A program made the translations under genes and the position numbers. A stretch of 64,000 bases of DNA from NCBI RefSeq assembly GCF_004522215.1, contig NZ_SDLR01000004.1, positions 496,001-560,000 of the forward strand, written 5' to 3'. Below are positions 9,417 to 20,635 of the stretch, piece by piece. Under the pieces are notes generated by a model, which did no database searches, had not been told where the DNA came from, and worked only from the letters and a program-made list of their open reading frames with translations. Within the stretch, counting starts at the first letter, position 1; every line of letters begins with the position of its first letter. Source of the stretch: Ammoniphilus sp. YIM 78166 (GTDB lineage Bacteria > Bacillota > Bacilli > Aneurinibacillales > RAOX-1).

Positions 9417-10559
9417 ATGGAACTCCGCTTTACAGAAGAACAAGAGATGATGCGGAAGATGGTTCGAGATTTTGCCCAGAACGAGATTGCTCCGGCTGTC
9501 GATCATATGGAAGAAACGGATGAATATCCAATAAAGATTGTTCGCAAGATGGGCGAATACGGTTTAATGGGCATTCCGATTCCGGAGGAATACGGTGGAG
9601 CGGGGATGGATTTCACCTCCTACATTCTCGCTATTCATGAAATTTCAAAAGTCAGTGCGACCGTAGGTGTGATTCTTTCTGTTCACACTTCGGTAGGAAC
9701 GAATCCCATTCTTTATTTCGGAACAGAGGAGCAAAAGAAAAAATATATACCCAAGCTGGCTTCAGGAGAATCTATCGGTGCCTTTGCTTTAACGGAGCCC
9801 GGAGCAGGCTCTGACGCTTCCAACCTACGTACAACGGCGGTGAAGCAAGGCGACAAATACATTTTGAACGGATCCAAAATTTTTATTACCAACGGCGGTG
9901 TAGCGGATACGTATATCACGTTTGCTGTAACCGAACCTGGCTTAGGAGCCAAGGGAGTTTCGGCTTTTATCGTCGATAAGGACACTCCAGGATTTACGGT
10001 CGGTAAAAAAGAAAAGAAAATGGGCTTACACGGTTCAAACACAACGGAGCTCATCTTTGAAAACGCCGAGGTGCCTGTAGGAAACCTGCTTGGTGCTGAA
10101 GGGGAAGGCTTTAAGATTGCGATGGCTAATTTAGATAACGGAAGAATTGGCATTGCGGCACAAGGGTTAGGGATTGCAGAAGCAGCGCTGGAGTACTCTG
10201 TTCGCTACGCCAAGGAACGAGTCCAGTTCGGCAAGCCGATCTCGGCTCAACAAGCGATTGCTTTTAAAATTGCTAATATGGCGACGCAAGTGGAAGCAGC
10301 GAAGCTGCTGGTTTACCGAGCAGCAGACCTGCGAAGCCGCGGTATCAAGTGCGGAAAAGAAGCGTCCATGGCGAAGCGGTTTGCTACCGATACCGCGATG
10401 AAGGCAGCTATTGAAGCGGTGCAAGTGTTCGGAGGCTATGGTTATACCCGAGAGTACCCCGTAGAGCGTTTATTCCGAGATGCTAAGATTACTCAGATCT
10501 ATGAAGGAACGAACGAGATTCAGCGCATCGTCATCTCAAAATATCTATTAGAAGACTAA
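9417..10559 (+). CDS. Acyl-CoA dehydrogenase (short/branched-chain type), copy 1
   Basis: An FAD-dependent alpha,beta-dehydrogenation of short-chain acyl-CoA that passes electrons to ETF. At 380 aa it has the size of butyryl- or short-chain acyl-CoA dehydrogenases. The catalytic base is E363 in [11 protein letters not shown]. Other family motifs are ALTEPGAGSD and the [11 protein letters not shown] stretch. The frame opens 34 codons earlier, but ATG 9417 follows AAAGGA at normal spacing and gives the canonical N-terminus (MELRFTEEQEMMRKMVRDFA). Substrate range cannot be read from sequence; butyryl-CoA, isobutyryl-CoA and 2-methylbutyryl-CoA all fit the neighbourhood. Confidence 0.92.
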   Translation: MELRFTEEQEMMRKMVRDFAQNEIAPAVDHMEETDEYPIKIVRKMGEYGLMGIPIPEEYGGAGMDFTSYILAIHEISKVSATVGVILSVHTSVGTNPILYFGTEEQKKKYIPKLASGESIGAFALTEPGAGSDASNLRTTAVKQGDKYILNGSKIFITNGGVADTYITFAVTEPGLGAKGVSAFIVDKDTPGFTVGKKEKKMGLHGSNTTELIFENAEVPVGNLLGAEGEGFKIAMANLDNGRIGIAAQGLGIAEAALEYSVRYAKERVQFGKPISAQQAIAFKIANMATQVEAAKLLVYRAADLRSRGIKCGKEASMAKRFATDTAMKAAIEAVQVFGGYGYTREYPVERLFRDAKITQIYEGTNEIQRIVISKYLLED

Positions 10560-10585
10560 ACCGTTATTGAAGGAGAGGGAAACCC

Positions 10586-11728
10586 ATGAATTTCTTATTA
10601 TCAGAAGAGCATCAGATGATGCAAAAAATGGTCCGTGATTTCGCGGAAAATGAGTGTGGACCTACTGCTGCACAGCGTGATGAAGAAGAAAGCTGGGACA
10701 TGGAAATTTGGAACAAGATGGCTGAGCTTGGACTTTGTGGGATCCCATGGCCAGAGGAGTATGGCGGGGTGGGGGCTGACTATTTAAGCTATGTTATTGC
10801 GGTAGAAGAGCTCTCTCGTGTCGATGCTTCGGTGGGTGTAACCCTTTCCGCTCATACCTCCTTAGCGGGATGGCCGGTTTATAAGTTTGGTACCGAAGAG
10901 CAGAAGCAAAAATACCTTCGTGCGATGGCGGAAGGACGCAGCATGGGTGCGTACTGCTTAACCGAGGCAGGATCAGGTTCCGATGCAGCCGGAATGAAGA
11001 CCACAGCGGTTCTCGATGGCGAGGAGTGGGTACTGAATGGATCCAAGATCTTTATTACCAACGGCAGCTATGCCGATATCTTTATCGTATTTGCGCAAAC
11101 CAATCCAGAGCTCAAGCATAAAGGAATCGCGGCTTTTATCGTAGAGAAAAGCTTCCCTGGATTTAGTGTAGGGAAGAAGGAGAAAAAGCTAGGGATCCGT
11201 TCTTCCTCGACAACGGAAGTGATTCTAGAAGAATGTCGGGTTCCGAAGGAAAATCTACTAGGTCAAATCGGAGAAGGATTTAAAATTGCCATGATGACCT
11301 TAGATGGCGGGCGGAATGGAATCGCTGCTCAAGCGTTGGGAATTGCGCAAGGCGCTTTAGACCACTCTATTGCTTATGCAAAAGAGCGCAATCAGTTTGG
11401 CAAGCCGATTGCCAAACAGCAAGCGATCCAATTCAAAATAGCGGATATGGCAACTAAAGTAGAGGCTGCCCGCTTGCTTACTTATCAAGCCGCTTGGAGA
11501 GAGGACCAAAACATTTCTTATGGGCTTCAATCGGCCATGTCTAAGCTTTTTGCAGGAGATATCGCCATGGAAGTCACGGTAGAAGCGGTGCAAGTCTTCG
11601 GAGGCTATGGGTATACACGAGAATATCCGGTCGAGCGGTTTATGCGAGATGCGAAGATTACACAAATCTATGAAGGAACCAACGAAATTCAACGTTTGGT
11701 GATCTCGGGTCTGCTTTTGAAGGATTAG
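10586..11728 (+). CDS. Acyl-CoA dehydrogenase (short/branched-chain type), copy 2
   Basis: A paralogue of the preceding gene with the same length (380 aa) and the same catalytic E363 in [11 protein letters not shown]. It has the motif [10 protein letters not shown]. It begins 26 nt after its partner with a clear GGAGAGGG ribosome site. The two proteins are similar along their whole length but far from identical, so this is an old duplication with probably divided substrates, for example one for n-butyryl-CoA and one for isobutyryl- or 2-methylbutyryl-CoA. It ends the four-gene operon. Confidence 0.92.
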   Translation: MNFLLSEEHQMMQKMVRDFAENECGPTAAQRDEEESWDMEIWNKMAELGLCGIPWPEEYGGVGADYLSYVIAVEELSRVDASVGVTLSAHTSLAGWPVYKFGTEEQKQKYLRAMAEGRSMGAYCLTEAGSGSDAAGMKTTAVLDGEEWVLNGSKIFITNGSYADIFIVFAQTNPELKHKGIAAFIVEKSFPGFSVGKKEKKLGIRSSSTTEVILEECRVPKENLLGQIGEGFKIAMMTLDGGRNGIAAQALGIAQGALDHSIAYAKERNQFGKPIAKQQAIQFKIADMATKVEAARLLTYQAAWREDQNISYGLQSAMSKLFAGDIAMEVTVEAVQVFGGYGYTREYPVERFMRDAKITQIYEGTNEIQRLVISGLLLKD

Positions 11729-11737
11729 TGATACGAT

Positions 11738-11777
11738 AGGAAAATCGCTGCGGTGAAGCCGATGCGGTTTTCCTTTC
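11738..11777 (+). terminator. Probable terminator of the thiolase-acyl-CoA dehydrogenase operon
   Basis: AGGAAAATCG (11738-11747) pairs with CGGTTTTCCT (11765-11774). The T tract is short, so termination may be partial. Confidence 0.5.
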
Positions 11778-11802
11778 ACCAAGGGGATCGATCAGAACCT
11801 CT

Positions 11803-11832
11803 TTGATTCCCAACTAAGTAATAGAGTATAGT
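11803..11832 (+). promoter_or_regulatory. Candidate promoter of tetR-icmF
   Basis: TTGATT (11803-11808), 18-nt spacer, TATAGT (11827-11832). The operator-like site C starts 5 nt after the -10. Confidence 0.5.
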
Positions 11833-11837
11833 ATAAC

Positions 11838-11855
11838 TACGACCTAACGCTCAGT
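11838..11855 (-). promoter_or_regulatory. Operator-like site before tetR-icmF (site C)
   Basis: Read on the minus strand it is ACTGAGCGTTAGGTCGTA. It shares A-TGA-CG and the TC at positions 14-15 with sites A and B. It lies just downstream of the predicted -10, in position for autorepression by the adjacent TetR protein. Confidence 0.45.
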
Positions 11856-11883
11856 CTGGGGAATAAGAAAGAGGGGAAAAGAA

Positions 11884-12519
11884 GTGGCAAGCGGAAGAAA
11901 AAACATTCCTTCCCTAGTGAAGGATCAGAAACTAGTGGAAAAGCGCAGAGAACAAATTGTAGAGGCAGCTGTTGAGCTTTTTATATCAAAGGGCTTTCAT
12001 AAAACAACCACACGTGAGATTGCTAGAGCATCGGGCTTTAGTATCGGTACGCTTTATGAATATATCGAATCAAAGGAAGATGTCCTGTATCTGGTTTGTG
12101 ATGCTATCCATACGGAAGTAGAGAAAAAGATGGAAGAGGCCATGGTGGAATCCCGTACGGGAGCAGAAACCTTGCGGCATGCCATTAAAGGCCTATTCAA
12201 AGTGATGGATGAAGTGGATGACAAGGTGTTGTTGATCTATCAGGAGATTAAATCTCTACCAAGTGAGCCGATGCAGTACGTGCTGCGACGGGAAGAACAT
12301 ATCACACAGGTCTTTGAGAGAATGCTGCAAAAAGGGATTGATGACGGCTCATTGCAGCTGGATCCAGAGTCCGTCAAACTTATGGCTCATAATATTGTAG
12401 TTTTCGGAGAAATGTGGACGTTTCGCAGGTGGGCACTGCGCAAGCATTACACGCTTGACCAGTACGTAGAAATGCAAACGAGCCTGCTCCTAAATGAATT
12501 TAAACCGATAAAGAAATAA
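11884..12519 (+). CDS. TetR/AcrR-family regulator, FadR-like
   Basis: A 211-aa one-domain repressor. The N-terminal helix-turn-helix lies at about residues 38-57 (TTTREIARASGFSIGTLYEY). The remaining all-helical domain would bind the inducer. The start is GTG, with GAGGGGAAAAGAA just upstream. It precedes icmF by 27 nt and is probably cotranscribed with it. Three related operator-like sites in front of fadF, the thiolase operon and this gene suggest it controls the whole acyl-CoA block, with an acyl-CoA as inducer. The family call is firm; the regulon and ligand are inference. Confidence 0.85.
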   Translation: MASGRKNIPSLVKDQKLVEKRREQIVEAAVELFISKGFHKTTTREIARASGFSIGTLYEYIESKEDVLYLVCDAIHTEVEKKMEEAMVESRTGAETLRHAIKGLFKVMDEVDDKVLLIYQEIKSLPSEPMQYVLRREEHITQVFERMLQKGIDDGSLQLDPESVKLMAHNIVVFGEMWTFRRWALRKHYTLDQYVEMQTSLLLNEFKPIKK

Positions 12520-12546
12520 CGATGTAACGGTTGAGGAGGCAAAAAC

Positions 12547-15500
12547 ATGGAGACAGAGGTTTATCGCCCCAAACATAATGTTCGCTTCGTAACGGCTGCA
12601 GCTCTGTTTGATGGTCATGATGCATCGATTAATATCATGCGCCGGATCCTTCAGGCTTCAGGTGTAGAAGTGATTCACTTGGGACATAACCGCGCGGTGG
12701 ATGAGATTGTGACAGCAGCCATTCAAGAAGATGCTCAAGGGATTGCCATTAGCTCCTACCAGGGAGGACATGTAGAATATTTGAAATATATGCACGACCT
12801 TCTCCAGGAAAAAGGAGCAGGACATATTAAGATTTTTGCCGGCGGTGGAGGGGTTATTGTTCCTTCGGAAATCAAAGACTTGCATGCCTACGGCATTGCT
12901 AAAGTTTTTTCTCCTGATGACGGTCGCGAGCTAGGTCTTCAAGGCATGATTAACCATATGGTGCGAGAAACGGATCACCCAACACCCAAGCAGGTTGAAA
13001 AGGAGATTGAAGCCTTAAAAGAGCAAAACTGGGGAGCGATTGCCAAGCTCATTACGCTAGCGGAAGAAAATGCGGAGGCAGAGGCAAGAGATGAAGCTGT
13101 GGCAGCCACTTTAGAAAAGCTCCAAGCCGCAGCACCTGCTGTACCTGTGCTAGGGATTACGGGGACGGGCGGAGCAGGGAAAAGTTCGTTAACCGATGAA
13201 CTCGTACGCCGCTATCTGGAGCAATTTCCGGATCGTTCGATTGCGATTATCTCTGTTGATCCTTCCAAGCAAAAGACAGGCGGGGCTCTACTTGGAGACC
13301 GCATCCGCATGAATGCGATTAACAGCCCACGTGTCTATATGCGCAGTCTGGCTACCCGTGGATCGAAGAGCGAGCTTAGTAAGGCGACTAAAGAAGCGGT
13401 CCATATTGTGAAGGCTGCAGGCTATGATTTTGTGATCGTGGAAACGAGCGGGATTGGCCAAGGAGATTCAGAGATTGTCAACCTCGTAGATATCTCCATG
13501 TATGTCATGACGAGCGAGTTCGGGGCCGCTACTCAATTGGAAAAAATCGATATGATTGACTATGCTGATCTTGTTGTTATCAATAAGTTTGAGCGCAGGG
13601 GCTCAGAAGACGCGCTTCGCGATGTGCGTAAGCAATACAAGCGCAGTCATAATCAATTTGATGCAGCCGATGAAGAGCTACCCGTATTCGGCACCATTGC
13701 CAGCCAATTCAACGACCCGGGAACCAACATCCTGTTTGCTAACTTAATGAAAACCGTCGAAAAGAAAACAGGCGGCAACTGGACAACATCTTACGACGGT
13801 AAGATTAGTAAAGTAACGAAGAAAAATTTAATCATTCCTCCTGAGCGTGTCCACTACTTAGGGGAAATCGTCTATACGATTCGAAACTACAAGAAGTTCA
13901 CGGAAGAGCAGGTAAGCTATGCTCGCAAGCTTTTCCAGCTTCGAGGTACCCGTGAATTGTTTGCTAAAGACACAGACTTCTCCACGAAGCTAGACGAGAT
14001 GATTACCTTCTATGAAAATAAGCTTCACCCCGAGTGCAAGCAGTTCCTTGATAGCTGGCCGAAGCTACGCGAAGCCTACACGAAGGATCAGTTTATCACC
14101 AAGATTCGAGATCAAGAGTTGGTTACCGAACTCTATACGGAGACCCTCTCTGGAAATAAGATTCCGAAGATCAGCTTGCCGAAGTACGAGGATCTAGGCG
14201 AGTTGTTGAAGTGGGCGATGAAAGAAAATCTTCCAGGCTACTTCCCGTACACCGCAGGGGTGTTCCCTTTCAAGCGGGCCAATGAAGATCCGAAGCGCAT
14301 GTTCGCTGGAGAAGGAACACCGGATCGAACGAATCGCCGTTTTCACTTCCTTTGTGAAGGAGAAGATGCGAAACGTTTATCTACAGCATTTGACAGTGTG
14401 ACTTTATATGGTCAAGACCCAGACTATCGTCCCGACATTTACGGGAAGATTGGAAACAGTGGGGTCAGCGTCTGTACCTTAGATGACATGAAGAAGCTTT
14501 ATGCGGGCTTTGACTTGTGCCATCCTTCTACTAGCGTATCGATGACCATTAATGGTCCCGCTCCGATTATATTAGCGATGTTCATGAATACGGCTATCGC
14601 CCAGCAAGTCGAGCGATTTGTCGAGAAGAACGGACGCCAACTGGATGCGGCTGAGTATCAGAAGATTCAAGACTATACGCTTAGTGTCGTTCGCGGCACC
14701 GTACAGGCGGACATTCTCAAGGAAGACCAAGGGCAAAATACTTGCATCTTCTCTACCGAATTTGCCTTGAAGATGATGGGGGATATCCAAGAGTACTTTA
14801 TTGACAAAAAGGTCCGAAACTACTATTCCGTATCGATTAGCGGCTACCATATTGCTGAAGCGGGAGCAAACCCCATCTCTCAATTAGCCTTTACCTTGGC
14901 CAACGGATTTACTTTCGTAGAGTACTATCTGAGCCGCGGCATGCATATTGATGATTTTGCCCCGAATCTATCGTTCTTCTTCAGTAACGGTCTAGATCCG
15001 GAGTATACCGTCTTGGGGCGGGTGGCTCGGCGCATCTGGTCCACGGTGATGAAGCATAAGTATGGCGGTAACGATCGAAGCCAGAAGCTGAAGTATCATA
15101 TCCAGACCTCGGGACGTTCCCTGCATGCACAAGAGATGGACTTTAATGATATTCGGACGACACTGCAGGCCTTAGTTGCCATTTATGATAACTGTAACTC
15201 CTTGCATACGAACGCGTACGATGAAGCCATCACGACCCCAACGGAGAATTCGGTACGCCGGGCGATGGCGATCCAAATGATCATTAACAAAGAGCTAGGC
15301 TTGGCCAAAAACGAAAACCCACTGCAAGGTGCTTTTATTATTGACGAGTTAACGGATCTAGTAGAAGAAGCGGTATTAGCTGAATTCGAGCGGATTAATC
15401 ATCGGGGCGGGGTTCTCGGTGCAATGGAAACGCAGTATCAGCGTGGTAAAATCCAGGAAGAGTCGTTGTATTATGAGCATAAGAAGCATACGGGTGAGTT

Positions 15501-15792
15501 TCCGATTATCGGGGTCAACACCTTCATCAATCCGAATGTGGATGAGACGGCTTATGAAATCGAACTGGCTCGTTCCACGAAGGAAGAAAAGGAAACTCAG
15601 ATTCGCAACCTGCGTGCGTTCTGGGAGGAGCATAAGGACGAAGCACCTGCTGCTCTAGAACGATTGAAAGAAGTCGCTCGGAACAATGGCAACTTGTTTA
15701 AAGAGCTGATGGAGACGGTCAAAGTAGCCTCCTTAGGGCAAATTACCAAGGCGCTCTATGAAGTGGGCGGTCAGTACCGCAGAAATATGTAG
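12547..15792 (+). CDS. icmF: Fused isobutyryl-CoA mutase IcmF (B12-dependent, with GTPase chaperone)
   Basis: Interconverts isobutyryl-CoA and n-butyryl-CoA with adenosylcobalamin. The 1081 residues hold three parts. The first is a B12-binding Rossmann domain (about 10-140) with the DGHDAS cobalamin-ligating motif (D22, H24). The second is a MeaB-like G-protein chaperone with P-loop GTGGAGKSS (206-214). The third is the acyl-CoA mutase barrel (about 560 onward, with the [12 protein letters not shown] substrate region). This fused order separates IcmF from methylmalonyl-CoA mutase. It is cotranscribed with the upstream TetR regulator. With the nearby short-chain dehydrogenases it would link valine or branched fatty-acid breakdown to butyryl-CoA oxidation, or supply isobutyryl-CoA for iso-fatty acids. 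Members also act on isovaleryl/pivalyl-CoA, which cannot be judged here. Confidence 0.95.
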   Translation: METEVYRPKHNVRFVTAAALFDGHDASINIMRRILQASGVEVIHLGHNRAVDEIVTAAIQEDAQGIAISSYQGGHVEYLKYMHDLLQEKGAGHIKIFAGGGGVIVPSEIKDLHAYGIAKVFSPDDGRELGLQGMINHMVRETDHPTPKQVEKEIEALKEQNWGAIAKLITLAEENAEAEARDEAVAATLEKLQAAAPAVPVLGITGTGGAGKSSLTDELVRRYLEQFPDRSIAIISVDPSKQKTGGALLGDRIRMNAINSPRVYMRSLATRGSKSELSKATKEAVHIVKAAGYDFVIVETSGIGQGDSEIVNLVDISMYVMTSEFGAATQLEKIDMIDYADLVVINKFERRGSEDALRDVRKQYKRSHNQFDAADEELPVFGTIASQFNDPGTNILFANLMKTVEKKTGGNWTTSYDGKISKVTKKNLIIPPERVHYLGEIVYTIRNYKKFTEEQVSYARKLFQLRGTRELFAKDTDFSTKLDEMITFYENKLHPECKQFLDSWPKLREAYTKDQFITKIRDQELVTELYTETLSGNKIPKISLPKYEDLGELLKWAMKENLPGYFPYTAGVFPFKRANEDPKRMFAGEGTPDRTNRRFHFLCEGEDAKRLSTAFDSVTLYGQDPDYRPDIYGKIGNSGVSVCTLDDMKKLYAGFDLCHPSTSVSMTINGPAPIILAMFMNTAIAQQVERFVEKNGRQLDAAEYQKIQDYTLSVVRGTVQADILKEDQGQNTCIFSTEFALKMMGDIQEYFIDKKVRNYYSVSISGYHIAEAGANPISQLAFTLANGFTFVEYYLSRGMHIDDFAPNLSFFFSNGLDPEYTVLGRVARRIWSTVMKHKYGGNDRSQKLKYHIQTSGRSLHAQEMDFNDIRTTLQALVAIYDNCNSLHTNAYDEAITTPTENSVRRAMAIQMIINKELGLAKNENPLQGAFIIDELTDLVEEAVLAEFERINHRGGVLGAMETQYQRGKIQEESLYYEHKKHTGEFPIIGVNTFINPNVDETAYEIELARSTKEEKETQIRNLRAFWEEHKDEAPAALERLKEVARNNGNLFKELMETVKVASLGQITKALYEVGGQYRRNM

Positions 15793-15804
15793 GGTTGTAT
15801 TGGG

Positions 15805-15832
15805 GCTCCCCAGATGGGGGGCTTGTTTCTTT
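15805..15832 (+). terminator. Probable terminator of tetR-icmF
   Basis: GCTCCCC (15805-15811) pairs with GGGGGGC (15816-15822) around AGAT, followed by a T-rich tail interrupted by G and C. Confidence 0.6.
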
Positions 15833-15886
15833 GTGGCTTGAATAAAATGGGGATGAAAAGGCAAGAAAGTAAGGGTGGGTGGACTC

Positions 15887-16735
15887 TTACTTCTTCACCA
15901 CACCCTTGGTGAACTTTTCAATCAAAACTTCATATGTCGAACCTGGAACAACCAGATAGGTTCCAGGACTTAGATGCTCCTTAGCTCCTAAGCGGATCAT
16001 GGCTTCATTGAACTCTTGGGCACTCGTTACGAGTCCCGCTTGTTCAGCAGCTTGGGCGATTTGGAGTAGGTCCATTCCCGGTTCAATTACAAAAAGGGTG
16101 GCAGTAGCCAATTGGCGTTTTAGTTCTTCATTCTCTTGTAAAAGGGAGGCAATTTTAGCTTCGAGTTCGGCTTTTTCTTCTTCCCACTGAGAGGCTCGCT
16201 TGTCCTCTTCCTTTGGTTCAGCGTCAGCAACAGATTCAGCCACAGGGCTTTGTTCTTGCTCACCTGACGTATAGGCTTCAAACACGGAGAGGTTGGAACT
16301 AGGCTCTGAGCTCTTGTTCAGTCCAAACTCAAGGATATAGCCTCCTACAGAAACAAGGATCAGAACAAAAAAGGAGAGGGTAAGAAGCGGTTTTCTCTTT
16401 TTGTTCGAAGAAGAGGGGGGTGCGGCTGCAGCTGGCCGGCTCACCGGACGGATGTCCTTAAGGATCCAGCAGTCTTTGGCTTCACCAACCGTTACTACAT
16501 ATTGCAATCCTCGATGCTCTAGGCTTAAGGTAAAAATCGTTTCAAAAATATCTTCCGCTATCTCGTCAATGATACCATCCTCAAGAGCCCTCAGGGAGGT
16601 AGAGCCTGGCTTGAAGCCTTGGAGAAAGGGGATATTGCGCTGGGAAAGGGTCTTGGTGACAATAATAGGTTTGGGCTTGGCCCTTAGTAGCTTTCCGAAT
16701 GTAGAGCCTATAGAAGAATAAATGCTGTACGTCAT
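15887..16735 (-). CDS. Bitopic membrane protein with C-terminal MltG/YceG LysM-like domain
   Basis: A 282-aa protein I cannot name. Residues about 1-115 form an unknown, probably cytoplasmic domain. One membrane helix follows a basic KKRK stretch (about 119-138). A charged coiled-coil segment (about 175-210) and a C-terminal segment (about 213-280) come next. That segment resembles the LysM-like substrate-binding subdomain of the endolytic transglycosylase MltG (pattern G-x-L-x-x-IA, QAGLV, SPGTYLV, KG), but the catalytic domain of MltG is absent. The start has AAAGGAG upstream. It lies alone on the minus strand between icmF and rpoE. A role in peptidoglycan binding or spore/cell-wall sensing is possible but unproven. 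Confidence 0.7.
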   Translation of the reverse strand: MTYSIYSSIGSTFGKLLRAKPKPIIVTKTLSQRNIPFLQGFKPGSTSLRALEDGIIDEIAEDIFETIFTLSLEHRGLQYVVTVGEAKDCWILKDIRPVSRPAAAAPPSSSNKKRKPLLTLSFFVLILVSVGGYILEFGLNKSSEPSSNLSVFEAYTSGEQEQSPVAESVADAEPKEEDKRASQWEEEKAELEAKIASLLQENEELKRQLATATLFVIEPGMDLLQIAQAAEQAGLVTSAQEFNEAMIRLGAKEHLSPGTYLVVPGSTYEVLIEKFTKGVVKK

Positions 16736-16892
16736 AGGCTGCTCCTTTGTATGATCATTAGTATAGATGGTTTTATTTTACCATAGATAAAAGATAAAAA
16801 CTTGTGAGGAAATGTTTGACACTGGTACTATTTTATATAAAAATAGGAATACTAGATGAATAGAATTTATTCTAGAAGGGAAGTGCGGACCT

Positions 16893-17426
16893 ATGGCAAA
16901 CAAAGCAGAGCAAGAAAAATGGCAAGAAGTTGCCCTTGTTGATATTTCATACGAAGTACTGGATAATTCTGCGAAGCAGATGAGCTATAAGGAAATTTTC
17001 AGAGAAGCTGCTAATCTTAAGGGATTAACGGATGAAGAACTCATGGAACTGCTTCCACAGGTGTATACCGAGATGAATTTGGACGGCCGTTTTATTTGTA
17101 TCAGCCCGGGACAGTGGGGACTGAAGAAATGGTATACGACAGAAGCCATTGAAGAGTCCATTGAAGCTCTGGCGCGTGCGAAGGGTATCGATGACGATGA
17201 TGATGATTATGGCTATGAGGATGAAGAGATCGTCGATGAAGACTTCACAGATGTAGAAGATTACGACAACGTGGACGAAGATGAAGAAGAAGAAGAAGTA
17301 GAAGAAGATGAAGAAGAGCTTGAATTTGATGAAGAAGATACTGAATTCGAAGAAGAAGTAGATGAAGAATTCACAGACGAAGAAGAGGCTGACGAAGAGC
17401 TAGAGGATGAAGAGGAAGAACTGTAA
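16893..17426 (+). CDS. rpoE: RNA polymerase delta subunit
   Basis: Binds core RNA polymerase and promotes recycling and promoter selectivity in Gram-positive bacteria. The N-terminal HARE-HTH domain covers about residues 14-82. From about residue 100 to the end (177) the chain is almost entirely Asp and Glu with a few Phe, Tyr and Val, the typical disordered acidic tail. A TTGACA (16816-16821) stands upstream, but a matching -10 at standard spacing is unclear. AGAAGGGAAG precedes the ATG. The position before pyrG is as in Bacillus. Confidence 0.95.
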   Translation: MANKAEQEKWQEVALVDISYEVLDNSAKQMSYKEIFREAANLKGLTDEELMELLPQVYTEMNLDGRFICISPGQWGLKKWYTTEAIEESIEALARAKGIDDDDDDYGYEDEEIVDEDFTDVEDYDNVDEDEEEEEVEEDEEELEFDEEDTEFEEEVDEEFTDEEEADEELEDEEEEL

Positions 17427-17434
17427 ATTTTGTC

Positions 17435-17464
17435 TTGACAAGAACTTACTTCCTTTTGTAGAAT
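17435..17464 (+). promoter_or_regulatory. pyrG promoter
   Basis: TTGACA (17435-17440), 18-nt spacer, TAGAAT (17459-17464). The predicted start is the GGG of GGGCT (17472-17476), 8 nt after the -10. Confidence 0.75.
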
Positions 17465-17471
17465 TCTCGAT

Positions 17472-17558
17472 GGGCTAATTTTAAGCTGAGTACGGATTCC
17501 AAAAACAAAAGTGCCCCCACCTGATTGGAGGAAGGGGATCGGCTTTTGTTTTTTTTTT
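17472..17558 (+). promoter_or_regulatory. pyrG leader with GGGC initiation and attenuator hairpin (CTP sensing by G stuttering)
   Basis: The transcript would begin GGGCU. In the well-studied Bacillus pyrG system, low CTP makes polymerase add extra G residues at such a start, and the poly-G 5' end pairs with a C-rich arm of the attenuator to prevent termination. Here the attenuator stem is ACAAAAG (17505-17511) with CTTTTGT (17543-17549). Its 5' side holds a GCCCCCACC tract (17513-17521), and a long T run follows (17549-17558). All the parts needed for the mechanism are present. Confidence 0.8.
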
Positions 17559-17578
17559 GTTCGATGTGCAAAAGATAG

Positions 17579-19222
<1,644 letters not shown>

Positions 19223-19245
19223 AGCTATAAATTCCAATTCCATAA

Positions 19246-19275
19246 GCAGGAATTTATCTCCTCAGCGACGAATGT
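19246..19275 (+). promoter_or_regulatory. Sigma-H promoter of spo0F
   Basis: GCAGGAATT (19246-19254) matches the RnAGGAWWW -35 and GACGAATGT (19267-19275) matches the RnnGAAT -10, with 12 nt between them, the spacing of the sigma-H class. Bacillus spo0F is known to have such a promoter. No perfect 0A box was found next to it. Confidence 0.75.
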
Positions 19276-19359
19276 ATTTGGAAGAGTTATGAAATTCGTG
19301 GAACGAATCCAACAATGATGGATAAGCTTCCAATTCACGTTATAGAGGGGGTAGCAACA

Positions 19360-19725
19360 ATGTCGCAGAACAAGGTGCTTATTGTTGATGATCAGTATGG
19401 AATCCGGGTTCTACTTTATGAAGTGTTTGGCAAGGAAGGCTACGAAACCTTCCAAGCCGCTAATGGGAAAGAAGCACTTGAAATTGTCACGAAGCAATCG
19501 CCCGATCTGGTCATTCTAGATATGAAGATTCCTGGAATGGATGGGCTCGAGATCTTAAAGGAAATTAAGAAAATCGACAAAGAGATTAAGGTCATTATGA
19601 TGACGGCTTATGGTGAGCTTGACATGATCAAGGAAGCCACTGAATTAGGGGCCATCACTCACTTTACGAAGCCCTTTGACATTGACGAATTGCGATTGGC
19701 GGTTAGAAGTCAGCTAGCCGTCTAA
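19360..19725 (+). CDS. spo0F: Sporulation phosphorelay response regulator Spo0F
   Basis: A single receiver domain that takes phosphate from sporulation kinases and passes it to Spo0B. Key residues fall at exactly the Bacillus positions: acidic pair D10/D11, phosphorylation site D54 ([12 protein letters not shown]), T82 and K104. There is no output domain. ATG 19360 (121 aa) follows GAGGGGG at 8 nt. An upstream in-frame ATG at 19315 would add 15 unrelated residues. The order pyrG-spo0F-fba is the conserved Bacillales order. Confidence 0.95.
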   Translation: MSQNKVLIVDDQYGIRVLLYEVFGKEGYETFQAANGKEALEIVTKQSPDLVILDMKIPGMDGLEILKEIKKIDKEIKVIMMTAYGELDMIKEATELGAITHFTKPFDIDELRLAVRSQLAV

Positions 19726-19751
19726 AGAAAGAATTCATAGGAGGATCATTC

Positions 19752-20615
19752 ATGCCTTTAGTTTCCATGAGAGAAATGCTGATCAAAGCGGTAGAAGGGA
19801 AATACGCAGTTGGACAGTTTAACTTAAACAACCTAGAGTTCACCCAAGCCATCCTTCAAGCGGCTAAAGAAGAGAACTCACCTGTCATTCTAGGTGTCAG
19901 TGAGGGTGCTGCTCGTTATATGGGCGGCTTCAAGACCGTAGTAGCTATGGTTAAGGCCCTAATGGAGGAGTATCAAGTTACCGTTCCTGTTGCGATTCAC
20001 CTTGACCACGGATCTTCTTTTGAAAAATGTGTGGAAGCCATCTATGCAGGATTTACTTCGGTTATGATTGACGGTTCGCATCACCCTCTAGAAGAAAACA
20101 TCGCCCTGACGAAGAAAGTGGTCGAAGTTGCTCATGCTTTGGGAATCTCCGTTGAAGCGGAGCTCGGACGCATTGGAGGGCAAGAAGACGATCTAATCGT
20201 TAGCGATGCAGAAGCGGCTTATGCTGTTCCTGCTGAATGCGACCAATTGGTGAGAGAAACAGGGGTAGATTGTTTTGCGCCTGCTCTAGGTTCTGTACAT
20301 GGACCGTATAAAGGAGAGCCGAATCTTGGGTTCGATCGTATGGAAGAGATCCAGAAGTTAACGGGAGTACCTCTTGTTCTTCACGGAGGAACAGGAATCC
20401 CTACAAAGGATATTCAACGTGCGATCTCGCTTGGTACGGCTAAGATTAACGTGAATACAGAAAATCAAATAACATCTGCCGCGACAGTCCGCAAGGTTCT
20501 GGCTGAGAAGCCGAATGAGTACGACCCACGCAAATACTTAGGTCCAGCTCGCGAAACCATTAAGGAAACCGTGAAAGCGAAGATGCGCGAATTTGGAAGC
20601 AGCAACCAAGCGTAG
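19752..20615 (+). CDS. fbaA: Class II fructose-1,6-bisphosphate aldolase
   Basis: Zinc-dependent cleavage of fructose-1,6-bisphosphate in glycolysis, and the reverse in gluconeogenesis. At 287 aa it has the usual length. The catalytic Asp and first zinc His are D85 and H86 in [11 protein letters not shown]. Later zinc and phosphate motifs are GSVHGPYKG and [14 protein letters not shown] lies 8 nt upstream of the start. It follows spo0F by 26 nt and is likely cotranscribed with the transaldolase gene. Confidence 0.96.
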   Translation: MPLVSMREMLIKAVEGKYAVGQFNLNNLEFTQAILQAAKEENSPVILGVSEGAARYMGGFKTVVAMVKALMEEYQVTVPVAIHLDHGSSFEKCVEAIYAGFTSVMIDGSHHPLEENIALTKKVVEVAHALGISVEAELGRIGGQEDDLIVSDAEAAYAVPAECDQLVRETGVDCFAPALGSVHGPYKGEPNLGFDRMEEIQKLTGVPLVLHGGTGIPTKDIQRAISLGTAKINVNTENQITSAATVRKVLAEKPNEYDPRKYLGPARETIKETVKAKMREFGSSNQA

Positions 20616-20635
20616 GAGCAAACAGGAGGCCCGCT

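Noticed and set aside
12547..15792. Methylmalonyl-CoA mutase plus separate MeaB
   Set aside because: The B12 domain is N-terminal and the G-protein domain is internal, which is the IcmF layout.
15887..16735. Full-length MltG endolytic transglycosylase
   Set aside because: Only the LysM-like part is recognisable; no catalytic domain is present in 282 residues.
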